A DNA stretch of 5,816 nucleotides, taken from NCBI GenBank assembly GCA_023433855.1, contig JAEYTV010000250.1:1-5816 (forward strand). Direction: 5' to 3'. The DNA is from Pseudomonadota bacterium (GTDB lineage: Bacteria > Pseudomonadota > Alphaproteobacteria > Rhizobiales > Rhizobiaceae). Shown piece by piece: positions 1-5,586 of the stretch; the stretch's first letter is position 1; the number at the start of each line of letters is the position of its first letter. The notes under the pieces are model-generated. The model was given only the letters and a program-made list of their open reading frames with translations. It was not told where the DNA came from and searched no databases. The translations under genes and the position numbers were made by a program.

Positions 1-52
1 GCTCCTTCAGGATGCCAATGATCTGCTCGTCTGTGAAACGGCTGCGCTTCAT
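1..52 (-). CDS. IS3-family transposase OrfA, N-terminal fragment (runs off the window)
   Basis: Read on the minus strand from the ATG at 52, the sequence gives MKRSRFTDEQIIGILKE and then leaves the window. This is the characteristic N-terminus of OrfA, the small helix-turn-helix protein of IS3-family insertion sequences. OrfA binds the IS ends and is normally extended by programmed frameshifting into the OrfAB transposase. A purine-rich ribosome binding site (AGAGGA) lies about 7 bases upstream of the ATG. Only 17 codons are visible, so whether the element is intact cannot be judged. The match rests on recognising the conserved opening motif; the subgroup within IS3 is not settled. Confidence 0.85.
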   Translation of the reverse strand, partial: MKRSRFTDEQIIGILKE

Positions 53-99
53 TCTCTGGTCCTCTCAATGGGCCAGAGCTTACTTCAAATCGGATTAGC

Positions 100-116
100 T
101 CAGCGGGGCAAGGTCA
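100..116 (-). repeat. Probable terminal inverted repeat of the IS element
   Basis: On the minus strand this reads TGACCTTGCCCCGCTGA, a plausible IS3-family terminal repeat. The partner repeat is not in the window, so it cannot be verified as an inverted repeat here. The inner limit is arbitrary. Confidence 0.45.
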
Positions 117-210
117 CGGGAGAAGAACCGACGGGCGAGGGGTTGGCGCACTGCCGGTTTCCCGTAAGGTACTGCTCAGATAGCCGAACAGGATCCGACA
201 GGGGGACAAG

Positions 211-678
211 ATGACGATAGGACAGCTCGTTATCCGGCGTGCACGCGAGACGGACCTGCAGGAACTGGTTGCTATGTTCGCGGGAGACACATTGGGGGAC
301 CATGGCGACACGACAGACGCCGCCGCTTTCTGTGATTACCTGCGGGCCTTCAACATCATTGACGCCTCACAGAATGAACAGCTCTTCGTTGCAGAGCTGG
401 AGGGCGAAGTAGTCGGGACGTTTCAGACTCTCTTCAACCGCACGCTGACGGGGAGGGGATCCCTCTCCATGATCATCGTGGCGGTCCAGACGCGAAGTGA
501 CAAGCGAGGTCTGGGCATCGGCGCTCGGATGATAGCACATGCGGTCGAAGAGGCGAGGCGCCGCGACTGCCGGCTCGTGCAGCTGACTTCCAACAGGGGG
601 CGGGAAGATGCACATCGCTTCTACCAGCGTCTGGGCTTTGAGATGAGCCACTTCGGCTTCAAGATGAAGATCAAATAG
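211..678 (+). CDS. GNAT-family N-acetyltransferase
   Basis: This 155-residue protein has the layout of a single-domain Gcn5-related acetyltransferase, which moves the acetyl group of acetyl-CoA to an amine. Beta strand V/A (about 85-93) leads into the acetyl-CoA pyrophosphate loop R99-G-L-G102-I-G104 (motif A, RxxGxG). Motif B follows, with N128, then DAHRFYQRLGF at 133-143, ending in a short beta strand. The protein is full length and soluble, with no signal peptide. The start is supported by a GGGGGA ribosome binding site at 201-206, 4 bases before the ATG. The end of an IS3 element lies about 95 bases upstream, and a terminator-like hairpin follows the stop, so the gene is probably a single transcription unit. 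The substrate cannot be read from the sequence. Confidence 0.9.
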   Translation: MTIGQLVIRRARETDLQELVAMFAGDTLGDHGDTTDAAAFCDYLRAFNIIDASQNEQLFVAELEGEVVGTFQTLFNRTLTGRGSLSMIIVAVQTRSDKRGLGIGARMIAHAVEEARRRDCRLVQLTSNRGREDAHRFYQRLGFEMSHFGFKMKIK

Positions 679-700
679 CTGCCACTCGGGCCAGAATCGC

Positions 701-729
701 TGGACATGGCAGACGTCAGGCGTCATAAG
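701..729 (+). promoter_or_regulatory. Candidate sigma-70 promoter for the NDUFA12 gene
   Basis: TGGACA at 701-706 matches five of six bases of the -35 consensus. CATAAG at 724-729 matches four of six bases of the -10 consensus, and the spacer is exactly 17 bases. Transcription would start near 736, leaving a leader of about 47 bases before the ATG at 783. Prediction is by eye only. The -10 box overlaps the 5' arm of the hairpin that ends the upstream GNAT transcript. Confidence 0.4.
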
Positions 730-762
730 CGGAGCAGCCATTCCCATGGCCGCTTTTTGTTT
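727..762 (+). terminator. Probable intrinsic terminator after the GNAT gene
   Basis: AAGCGG (727-732) pairs with CCGCTT (750-755). An inner CCAT/ATGG pairing can extend the structure, and a T-rich tract (754-762, five T then G then T run) follows directly. It sits about 50 bases after the GNAT stop codon. The long interrupted loop makes it weaker than a classic terminator. Confidence 0.55.
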
Positions 763-782
763 GTTCAAGTGACGGACACATC

Positions 783-1181
783 ATGAAAAACCTCCTGCTG
801 CAGATCTTTACCTGGTGGAACGGACAGACGATCGGTACCCGCTTCTTCACTTGGCGTCACGGCAAGAAGGTAGGGGAGGATGAGTTCGGCAATGTCTATT
901 ACGAAGGCCCCTTGACCTCCTGGGGCCCACCCAAGCGTTGGGTGATCTACAAGAACTATGCCGAGGCCTCGGCAATTCCGCCCGGCTGGCACGGCTGGAT
1001 GCACTATCGTACCGACGTCCCGCCTTCCAGGGAGGACTACAAGCCCCGTGAATGGCAGAAGTCCCACAAGGCTAACATGACGGGTACGGCCTTCGCCTAT
1101 CGGCCGAAGGGATCGCTTGCCGCAACTGGCGAGCGTCCCCGGGTTACCGGCGACTACGATGCTTGGACCCCGGGCAACTAA
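783..1181 (+). CDS. NADH:ubiquinone oxidoreductase accessory subunit, NDUFA12 (B17.2) family
   Basis: This 132-residue protein is recognisable as the alphaproteobacterial homologue of mitochondrial complex I accessory subunit NDUFA12. Family landmarks occur in order: FTWWNG (9-14), GKKVGEDEFGNVYYE (27-41), RWVIY (52-56), the diagnostic IPPGWHGWMHYRTDVPP (65-81), MTGT-AYRPKGS (99-111) and the closing GDYDAWTPG (123-131). There is no signal peptide or membrane segment, as expected for a peripheral subunit on the cytoplasmic arm. It is not a catalytic subunit; its family role is in assembly or stability of complex I. The core nuo genes are not in the window, which is usual for this gene. No strong ribosome binding site is visible; GACGGA at 771-776 is the best candidate. 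The DUF2155 gene follows after 66 bases and is probably cotranscribed. Confidence 0.95.
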   Translation: MKNLLLQIFTWWNGQTIGTRFFTWRHGKKVGEDEFGNVYYEGPLTSWGPPKRWVIYKNYAEASAIPPGWHGWMHYRTDVPPSREDYKPREWQKSHKANMTGTAFAYRPKGSLAATGERPRVTGDYDAWTPGN

Positions 1182-1247
1182 CGCCGTTTTGGCCACAATC
1201 CCGCTTTAGGTTCCCGCTCCTGACACAGGATCAAGACGGCAGACATT

Positions 1248-1673
1248 ATGGGATCGACAGCTCTTTGGAACCACCTCGCTTTGGGAATGCTAGTTTCACT
1301 GGCCTCTGTCCTCGCGGTGAACAACGCTTCCGCGGCACGCATTTCCAATCCCGTTGCCGTCTTCAAGGGTATCGACAAGATCACCGGCCGGATCACGACC
1401 TTCGACGTCTACGTTGACGAGACAGTGCAATACGGTGCTTTGCAGGTGACGCCAAAGGTCTGCTATTCTCGTGATGAAACCGAGGCCCAGAAGGTCAACG
1501 GCTTCGTCGAGGTGGACGAGATCACCCTTGATCGCAAGATCCGGCGTATTTTCACGGGCTGGATGTTCGCAGACAGTCCGGGTTTGAACGCGGTTGAGCA
1601 CCCGATCTATGATGTGTGGCTGACCGGCTGCAAGCAGAACTCCGACGTCCCGCCGCCCGAGGCAACCAACTGA
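1248..1673 (+). CDS. DUF2155 domain-containing secreted protein
   Basis: This 141-residue protein begins with a signal peptide: a hydrophobic stretch at about 9-23 and then NNASA, with likely cleavage after residue 29, so it is exported to the periplasm. The mature part matches the alphaproteobacterial DUF2155 family: the ISNPVAVFKGIDKITGRITTF region (32-52), the Q-V-T-P-K-V-C segment ending at C72, and the closing SPGLNAVEHPIYDVWLTGC (110-128). The two cysteines, C72 and C128, could form a disulfide. Its function is unknown. The ATG at 1248 was chosen because it gives a complete signal peptide, although the ribosome binding site is weak. Its stop codon is 4 bases from the stop of the convergent aat gene, so the two transcripts must run into each other unless they end inside the opposing gene. 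Confidence 0.9.
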   Translation: MGSTALWNHLALGMLVSLASVLAVNNASAARISNPVAVFKGIDKITGRITTFDVYVDETVQYGALQVTPKVCYSRDETEAQKVNGFVEVDEITLDRKIRRIFTGWMFADSPGLNAVEHPIYDVWLTGCKQNSDVPPPEATN

Positions 1674-1677
1674 CGCA

Positions 1678-2295
1678 TCAGAACTGCCGATCCGGCTGGT
1701 CGACGGCGTTCCGCAGCAGCTTCAGGTATTCGTCCTTGGGTATGTCTATGGCACCGAAGGTCTTCAGGTGCTCGGTGGTGAACTGCGTATCGAGCAGCGT
1801 GTATCCGCGGCACTTCAATCGCTCGACAAGATAGGCGAGGCAGATCTTCGACGCGTTGGCGCGCCGCGAAAACATGCTTTCACCGAAGAAGGCGGAACCA
1901 AGCGACACGCCATAGAGGCCACCTACGAGATGATCACCGTCCCATGCTTCCACGCTGTGGGCGTGCCCCATCGCGTAAAGCTCGCGATAGAGCTGGCGGA
2001 TCGTCGAGTTGATCCAGGTGCTCGGCCGGTCGGCGGCCGGTTCGGCGCAGAGCGATATGACCTGCTCGAAAGCGGTGTCGAACCGGATGTCGAACGGCTT
2101 CTTTCGGATAGCTTTGCCGAGGCTCTTGGAGACGTGGAAGCCATCGAGGGGAAGGATTCCCCGTATCTCCGGCTCGACCCAGAAGATTTCCGGGTCGTCG
2201 GCCGATTCGGCCATCGGGAAAAGGCCGATGGAATAGGCGCGCAAGAGAATGTCCGGAGTGATTGCCGGATAATATCTGCCGCGTCGCCCTGCCAT
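1678..2295 (-). CDS. aat: Leucyl/phenylalanyl-tRNA-protein transferase
   Basis: Aat transfers Leu or Phe from aminoacyl-tRNA to proteins with N-terminal Arg or Lys, marking them for ClpS/ClpAP degradation in the cytoplasm. With the start used here the protein is 205 residues. Family motifs are [11 protein letters not shown] (20-30), [12 protein letters not shown] (38-49), STWI (92-95), HAHSVEAW (111-118), GGLYG (125-129), FFGESMFS (136-143) with E139, LLDTQ (167-171) with Q171, and HLKTFGA (176-182). The E139 to Q171 spacing equals that of the Glu and Gln active-site pair of the E. coli enzyme. An ATG five codons further upstream (2310) is in frame but has no ribosome binding site; the ATG at 2295 has AAGGA 5 bases before it. 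The gene lies 107 bases downstream of accC and may share its transcript or use its own promoter. Confidence 0.95.
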   Translation of the reverse strand: MAGRRGRYYPAITPDILLRAYSIGLFPMAESADDPEIFWVEPEIRGILPLDGFHVSKSLGKAIRKKPFDIRFDTAFEQVISLCAEPAADRPSTWINSTIRQLYRELYAMGHAHSVEAWDGDHLVGGLYGVSLGSAFFGESMFSRRANASKICLAYLVERLKCRGYTLLDTQFTTEHLKTFGAIDIPKDEYLKLLRNAVDQPDRQF

Positions 2296-2300
2296 CCACG

Positions 2301-2305
2301 TCCTT
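2301..2305 (-). promoter_or_regulatory. Ribosome binding site that sets the aat start
   Basis: On the minus strand this is AAGGA, within GAGAAGGA, 5 bases upstream of the ATG at 2295. No such site precedes the in-frame ATG at 2310, which supports the shorter Aat. Confidence 0.7.
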
Positions 2306-2357
2306 CTCATGCATCTGGGCGAAGCACAGACCCGTCTGCGTACGAAGATGCGGATTG

Positions 2358-2386
2358 ATAATAAACCAGGTCGCCCTTGCTGAACA
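2358..2386 (-). promoter_or_regulatory. Weak candidate promoter for aat
   Basis: On the minus strand TATTAT (2363-2358) matches five of six bases of the -10 consensus. The box 17 bases upstream, TGTTCA (2386-2381), matches only three of six of the -35 consensus. It lies inside the nested dyad at 2368-2404. Transcription would start near 2351, about 55 bases before the aat ATG. This is a weak call by eye. Confidence 0.25.
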
Positions 2387-2404
2387 GCAAATTGGTGGCG
2401 ACCT
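2368..2404 (-). other. Perfect nested inverted repeat overlapping the accC stop codon
   Basis: Outer arms AGGTCGCC (2368-2375) and GGCGACCT (2397-2404) are perfectly complementary over 8 bp. An inner pair, TTGCT (2377-2381) and AGCAA (2386-2390), closes on a 4-base loop. In the minus-strand RNA the outer stem starts within the accC stop codon (2405-2403), and the stem is followed by GGTTTATTATC. That is U-rich but not an unbroken U run, so it could be a partial terminator or a 3'-end stabilising structure. Being a DNA dyad next to a possible aat -10 box, it could also be an operator. Confidence 0.5.
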
Positions 2405-3749
2405 AGGCTGTTGTGGCTTCAGCCAGATGCTGCTCCAGCCAATGGATGTCGTAATCGCCGTTGGCGATATCCGGGTTGGAAACAAGGTCCCGGAAAAGCG
2501 GCAGCGTGGTCTTGATACCGTCCACGACAAATTCGTCGAGCACACGCCGCAGACGCATCATGCATTCCACGCGGGTTCGGCCATGAACGATGAGCTTGCC
2601 GATCAGGCTGTCGTAGTAGGGCGGGATCTTGTAGCCCGCATAGGCCCCTGAATCCACCCGCACGCCGAGGCCGCCCGGCGCATGGAAATGCGTGATCGTG
2701 CCGGGCGAGGGAACAAAGGTCCTCGGATCTTCGGCATTGATGCGGCATTCGATGGCATGGCCCTGAAACGTGACATCCTCCTGTCTCACCGAAAGCCCGC
2801 CGCCCGAGGCGACGCGAATCTGCTCGTGCACCAGATCGATGCCGGTGATTGCTTCAGTGATCGGATGCTCGACCTGCAGGCGCGTGTTCATTTCTATGAA
2901 AAAGAACTCGCCGTTTTCGTAGAGGAACTCGACTGTGCCGGCGCCGCGATACTGCATCTTCTTCATCGCATCCGCGCAGATCTGACCAATCTTCATGCGC
3001 TGTTCGACGTTGAGGGCCGGGGAGTTCGCCTCTTCCCAGACCTTCTGGTGACGACGCTGCAGCGAGCAGTCCCGTTCACCGAGATGAATCGCGTTGCCTT
3101 GGCCGTCGCCGACCACCTGAACTTCGATGTGGCGCGGCTTTTCGAGATATTTCTCCATGTAGACGGCGGGGTTCCCGAAAGCAGCGGCTGCTTCGGAGCG
3201 GGCCGTATTCAGGGCTTCATCAAGATCTGCTTCCGTCTTTGCGACCTTCATCCCCCGTCCGCCGCCGCCGGCAGTTGCCTTGATCAGCACTGGGAAGCCG
3301 ATCTTGCGCGCTGTCGCGAGTGCGTTCTCCGGCGTTACCTCGCCGTCCGAGCCCGGTACGACCGGGATGCCAAGCTCTACCGCCGTCTGTTTGGCGGTGA
3401 TCTTGTCACCCATCAGCCGTATGTGCTCCGCCGTCGGTCCGATGAACGTGATACCATGGGCTTCGAGGATGTCGGCGAACTTGGCGTTTTCCGACAGGAA
3501 GCCGTAGCCGGGATGCACAGCATCCGCGCCGGTGATCTCGCAAGCGGCAACAATCTGATGGATATTGAGGTAACTGTCGCGCGACGGAGGCGGACCGATG
3601 CAGACGCTTTCGTCTGCGAGCCGCACATGCATGGCGTCGGCATCCGCGGTGGAGTGGACGGCGACAGTTGCGATGCCCAGTTCCTTGCAGGCACGCAGCA
3701 CGCGAAGGGCGATCTCGCCGCGGTTGGCTATGAGGATCTTCGAAATCAT
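2403..3749 (-). CDS. accC: Acetyl-CoA carboxylase, biotin carboxylase subunit
   Basis: This 448-residue protein catalyses ATP- and bicarbonate-dependent carboxylation of the biotin carried by AccB, the first half-reaction of malonyl-CoA synthesis. Its length is normal for the family. The N-terminal domain opens with [15 protein letters not shown] (2-16) and includes [10 protein letters not shown] (79-88). The ATP-grasp domain follows, with K116, K157, the glycine-rich loop GGGGRG (161-166), H207 and K236 in RRHQKVWEE, then E274, E286, N288, R290 and the RLQVEH motif (290-295). R336 in [11 protein letters not shown] belongs to the biotin/bicarbonate site. All the equivalents of E. coli active-site residues I checked are present, offset by 0 to 2 positions. 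The gene starts 11 bases after accB with only a weak ribosome binding site, which suggests translational coupling. The carboxyltransferase genes accA and accD are not in this window. Confidence 0.98.
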   Translation of the reverse strand: MISKILIANRGEIALRVLRACKELGIATVAVHSTADADAMHVRLADESVCIGPPPSRDSYLNIHQIVAACEITGADAVHPGYGFLSENAKFADILEAHGITFIGPTAEHIRLMGDKITAKQTAVELGIPVVPGSDGEVTPENALATARKIGFPVLIKATAGGGGRGMKVAKTEADLDEALNTARSEAAAAFGNPAVYMEKYLEKPRHIEVQVVGDGQGNAIHLGERDCSLQRRHQKVWEEANSPALNVEQRMKIGQICADAMKKMQYRGAGTVEFLYENGEFFFIEMNTRLQVEHPITEAITGIDLVHEQIRVASGGGLSVRQEDVTFQGHAIECRINAEDPRTFVPSPGTITHFHAPGGLGVRVDSGAYAGYKIPPYYDSLIGKLIVHGRTRVECMMRLRRVLDEFVVDGIKTTLPLFRDLVSNPDIANGDYDIHWLEQHLAEATTA

Positions 3750-3760
3750 GGAACTGGGGC

Positions 3761-4228
3761 CTACTCGATAACGACGAGAGGCTGGCCATATTCGACGGGC
3801 TGGCTGTCGTTGACCAGGATGTCGGTGACCTTGCCTGCCCGTGGCGACGGGATCTGGTTCATGGTCTTCATCGCTTCGATGATGAGAATTGTCTGGCCTT
3901 CCTTCACCGTCGAGCCCACCTCCACGTAAGGCCGCGAGCCGGGAGCCGGGGCGAGGTAGACCGTGCCGACCATGGGAGCCGTAACTGCGTTCTTGTTGTC
4001 CTGGGCGGCCGGAGCCGGCGCAGCGGCGGGAGCGGCGACGGTGGCTGCAGGAGCAAAGGCAGGAGCTTGAGCAAGCGGAGCCTGGACGTATTGGGTTGCC
4101 GAGGCGCGAGATACCCTGATGCGCAAGTCCTCCTGTTCGACCTCGATTTCGGTGAGATCAGTATCGTTGAGGATATTCGCAAGGTCACGGATCAACCCCT
4201 TGTCGATCCCGTTTTTCTTCTCAGACAT
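3761..4228 (-). CDS. accB: Acetyl-CoA carboxylase biotin carboxyl carrier protein
   Basis: This 155-residue protein carries the biotin that AccC carboxylates and that AccAD uses to make malonyl-CoA. The N-terminal region (1-42) is the conserved [24 protein letters not shown] type. A flexible Ala/Pro-rich linker follows (about 50-75), then the biotinyl domain (80-155). The domain contains PMVGT (85-89), the loop [13 protein letters not shown] (93-105), which corresponds to the protruding thumb of bacterial BCCPs, and the biotinylation motif EAMKTMN with K121 as the biotin-accepting lysine. The start has an AGGG ribosome binding site 7 bases upstream. It lies between aroQ (28 bases upstream) and accC (11 bases downstream), as expected for a shared operon. 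Confidence 0.98.
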   Translation of the reverse strand: MSEKKNGIDKGLIRDLANILNDTDLTEIEVEQEDLRIRVSRASATQYVQAPLAQAPAFAPAATVAAPAAAPAPAAQDNKNAVTAPMVGTVYLAPAPGSRPYVEVGSTVKEGQTILIIEAMKTMNQIPSPRAGKVTDILVNDSQPVEYGQPLVVIE

Positions 4229-4256
4229 GGCAAACCCTATTTTTCTGGTTATCTTT

Positions 4257-4694
4257 TCAGGCGGTAACGGATTTCAGCGCGTGCAACGCAAGACCGTAGC
4301 TTGCAGCCCCGAAGCCGCAGATGATGCCTTTCACCGCAGGTGCAATCATCGAATGATGGCGGAATTCCTCCCGCGCGTGCACATTCGAAATGTGAAGTTC
4401 GACCACCGGTATGGATATGGCCTTTATCGCGTCATGCAACGCGATCGAAGTGTGAGTGTAAGCTCCGGCGTTGATGGCGACACCCACCGCCTTTTCCCCG
4501 GCTTCGTGGATCCAGTCGACCAGCATGCCTTCATGGTTGCTTTGTCGGAATTCGATCTCGAAGCCAAGCTGCCGGCCTGTTTCGACACATTCCTGCTCGA
4601 CGTCCTTCAGGGTCTTGCCGCCGTAGATTCCCGGCTCCCGCTTCCCCAGCATGTTGAGGTTCGGCCCATTGAGGACGAAGATCGTCTTGCTCAT
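4257..4694 (-). CDS. aroQ: 3-dehydroquinate dehydratase, type II
   Basis: This 145-residue enzyme converts 3-dehydroquinate to 3-dehydroshikimate in the shikimate pathway and normally forms a dodecamer. Its length is typical of type II. Active-site features are visible: FVLNGPNLNMLGKREPGIYG (6-25) with N12, R19 and the catalytic Y24 on the flexible lid; INAGAYTHTS (74-83) with N75 and H81; ELHISN (99-104) with the catalytic H101; and REEFRHHS (108-115) with R112. The start is constrained, because an in-frame TAG lies two codons before the ATG. The ribosome binding site is poor, so translation may be modest or the leader structured. A terminator for the upstream dsbA-like gene lies 60-90 bases before the start, so aroQ is probably the first gene of the aroQ-accB-accC unit. 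Confidence 0.97.
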   Translation of the reverse strand: MSKTIFVLNGPNLNMLGKREPGIYGGKTLKDVEQECVETGRQLGFEIEFRQSNHEGMLVDWIHEAGEKAVGVAINAGAYTHTSIALHDAIKAISIPVVELHISNVHAREEFRHHSMIAPAVKGIICGFGAASYGLALHALKSVTA

Positions 4695-4731
4695 CAGTGT
4701 CTATTGTTCCATCCAGAATGTCAGCGGACAC

Positions 4732-4760
4732 CTATAGACCGCAGAGAGGTCAAGGAAAAG
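4732..4760 (-). promoter_or_regulatory. Candidate promoter for the aroQ-accB-accC unit
   Basis: On the minus strand a CTATAG box lies at 4737-4732, close to the rhizobial -10 form CTATAT. A box 17 bases upstream, CTTTTC (4760-4755), matches four of six of the rhizobial -35 CTTGAC. A perfect CTTGAC lies at 4754-4749, but only 11 bases from the -10 box, too close for a normal promoter. The start would fall near 4725, about 30 bases before the aroQ ATG. Assigned by eye. Confidence 0.35.
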
Positions 4761-4781
4761 CCCCCGGCATGCCGAATGGGC
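4756..4781 (-). terminator. Intrinsic terminator after the dsbA-like gene
   Basis: In the minus-strand RNA GCCC (4781-4778) pairs with GGGC (4763-4760), stacked on the inner palindrome CGGCATGCCG (4774-4765). The stem is followed at once by a TTTT tract (4759-4756). It lies about 45 bases after the dsbA-like stop codon and 60 bases before aroQ, so it should separate the two genes. Confidence 0.65.
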
Positions 4782-4824
4782 CTGCGTCCACTGCTCCAGC
4801 GTCAGCAGCGCCCGGATCGGCCGG

Positions 4825-5586
4825 TCAGCAGGTCGCCTTGCCGCAGGATCGCACATTGGCGATTTTCTCCTGGATCACATCAAGTCCCACTGCGCCGAAG
4901 ACAGCCTCGTCGCCGACAACATAGGTGGGGGTGCCCGTAATGCCGATTTCGGTAGCAAGCTGGTAGGTCTGGCGCACGATGTCGTCATTAGGGTTTTCGG
5001 CGATGGATTTGCGGATCGCCGCTTCATCGATCCCGAGGTCGACAGCAACAGCAATGGCCGTTGCCTCGGAGGCGTGGTCCTGGCTGCCGAGAAGAGCCCG
5101 GTGAAACTGCACGTATCGTTCCGGCGAAAGCAGGCGGACCGCATTGGCTACCCTGTGGGCGCCGAGAGAGTCCGGCCCGAGAATGGGGAATTCCTTGAGC
5201 ACGAAACGAACATTCTTGTCATTCGCAAGAATGTCCTCCATGTCGGAAAGCGCCCGCTTGCAGTAACCGCAGTTGTAATCGAAGAACTCCACCACGGTGA
5301 CGTCACCGTCAGGGTTACCCAGGACGACATCGGTCTCGGATGAAAATATCGCCTCCTTGTTGTCGGCGATGCCCTTCTTCGACTGGTCGAGACGTTGGTT
5401 CTGCTGCTTCGCCTCGAGGGCGTTCTGCACCTCGATCAGAACCTCCGGATTCTGCAACAGGTACTCGCGGATGAAATTGCCCATTTCCTGCTTCTGCTGG
5501 TCATCCAGCGCACGGGCCGGTTGGCCGACGGAAATCGCAAACGTCAACATTGCGCCGGCGGCAAACATCTTGAAGGGAAGGGACAT
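4825..5586 (-). CDS. Periplasmic DsbA-family thiol:disulfide oxidoreductase, ScsC-like
   Basis: This 253-residue protein has a signal peptide: a hydrophobic core at about 8-20 and GQPARA, with likely cleavage after residue 26, so it acts in the periplasm. A helical segment follows (about 28-80, QEMGNFIREYLLQNPEVLIEVQNALEAKQQ), resembling the N-terminal domain of ScsC-type proteins, which can mediate oligomerisation. The thioredoxin-fold domain starts near 85, with the redox motif C106-G-Y-C109 in FFDYNCGYCKRAL, an inserted helical region, and the cis-proline loop TGTP with P220. It should make or shuffle disulfides in exported proteins; oxidase versus isomerase activity cannot be decided. An additional cysteine pair, C248 and C253, ends the protein. 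The start has GAGGAA 4 bases upstream. A terminator follows the gene. Confidence 0.93.
   Translation of the reverse strand: MSLPFKMFAAGAMLTFAISVGQPARALDDQQKQEMGNFIREYLLQNPEVLIEVQNALEAKQQNQRLDQSKKGIADNKEAIFSSETDVVLGNPDGDVTVVEFFDYNCGYCKRALSDMEDILANDKNVRFVLKEFPILGPDSLGAHRVANAVRLLSPERYVQFHRALLGSQDHASEATAIAVAVDLGIDEAAIRKSIAENPNDDIVRQTYQLATEIGITGTPTYVVGDEAVFGAVGLDVIQEKIANVRSCGKATC

Larger units (their letters stand above)
1..116 (-). mobile_element. End of an IS3-family insertion sequence (left end of the element)
   Basis: The OrfA start at 52 sits about 64 bases from a likely element terminus at 116. Read inward on the minus strand, that terminus begins TGACCTTGCCCCGCTGAG. IS3-family ends start with TG and often with TGA followed by a C-rich stretch, and OrfA usually begins several tens of bases inside the left end, so the geometry fits. 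The outer boundary at 116 is inferred from this pattern alone; the other end and the target duplication lie outside the window. Flanking bases from 117 (CGG or CGGG) would be the candidate target duplication. Confidence 0.65.

Noticed and set aside
367..1196. Two minus-strand open frames opposite the GNAT and NDUFA12 genes
   Set aside because: The plus-strand genes carry clear family motifs; the antisense frames have none and no ribosome binding sites worth noting.
2296..2310. A longer Aat starting at the ATG at 2310
   Set aside because: The upstream ATG has no ribosome binding site, while the ATG at 2295 has AAGGA at a good distance and gives the usual MAGRR-type N-terminus.
1768..2358. A 196-codon plus-strand open frame opposite aat
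   Set aside because: It is a mirror of the conserved aat gene, and its translation shows no family motif.
2682..3929. A 415-codon plus-strand open frame opposite accC
   Set aside because: It is antisense to a fully conserved accC and accB end, has no recognisable domain, and is the usual by-product of high GC content in a strongly coding region.
4010..4085. GC-rich repeat-like stretch of GGAGC and GCGGC units inside accB
   Set aside because: It is the coding sequence of the ordinary Ala/Pro-rich linker of BCCP, not a separate repeat element.
4119..4940. A 273-codon plus-strand open frame opposite accB, aroQ and the dsbA-like gene
   Set aside because: It spans three real minus-strand genes and the terminator between them, with no domain and low-complexity Arg-rich sequence at its end.
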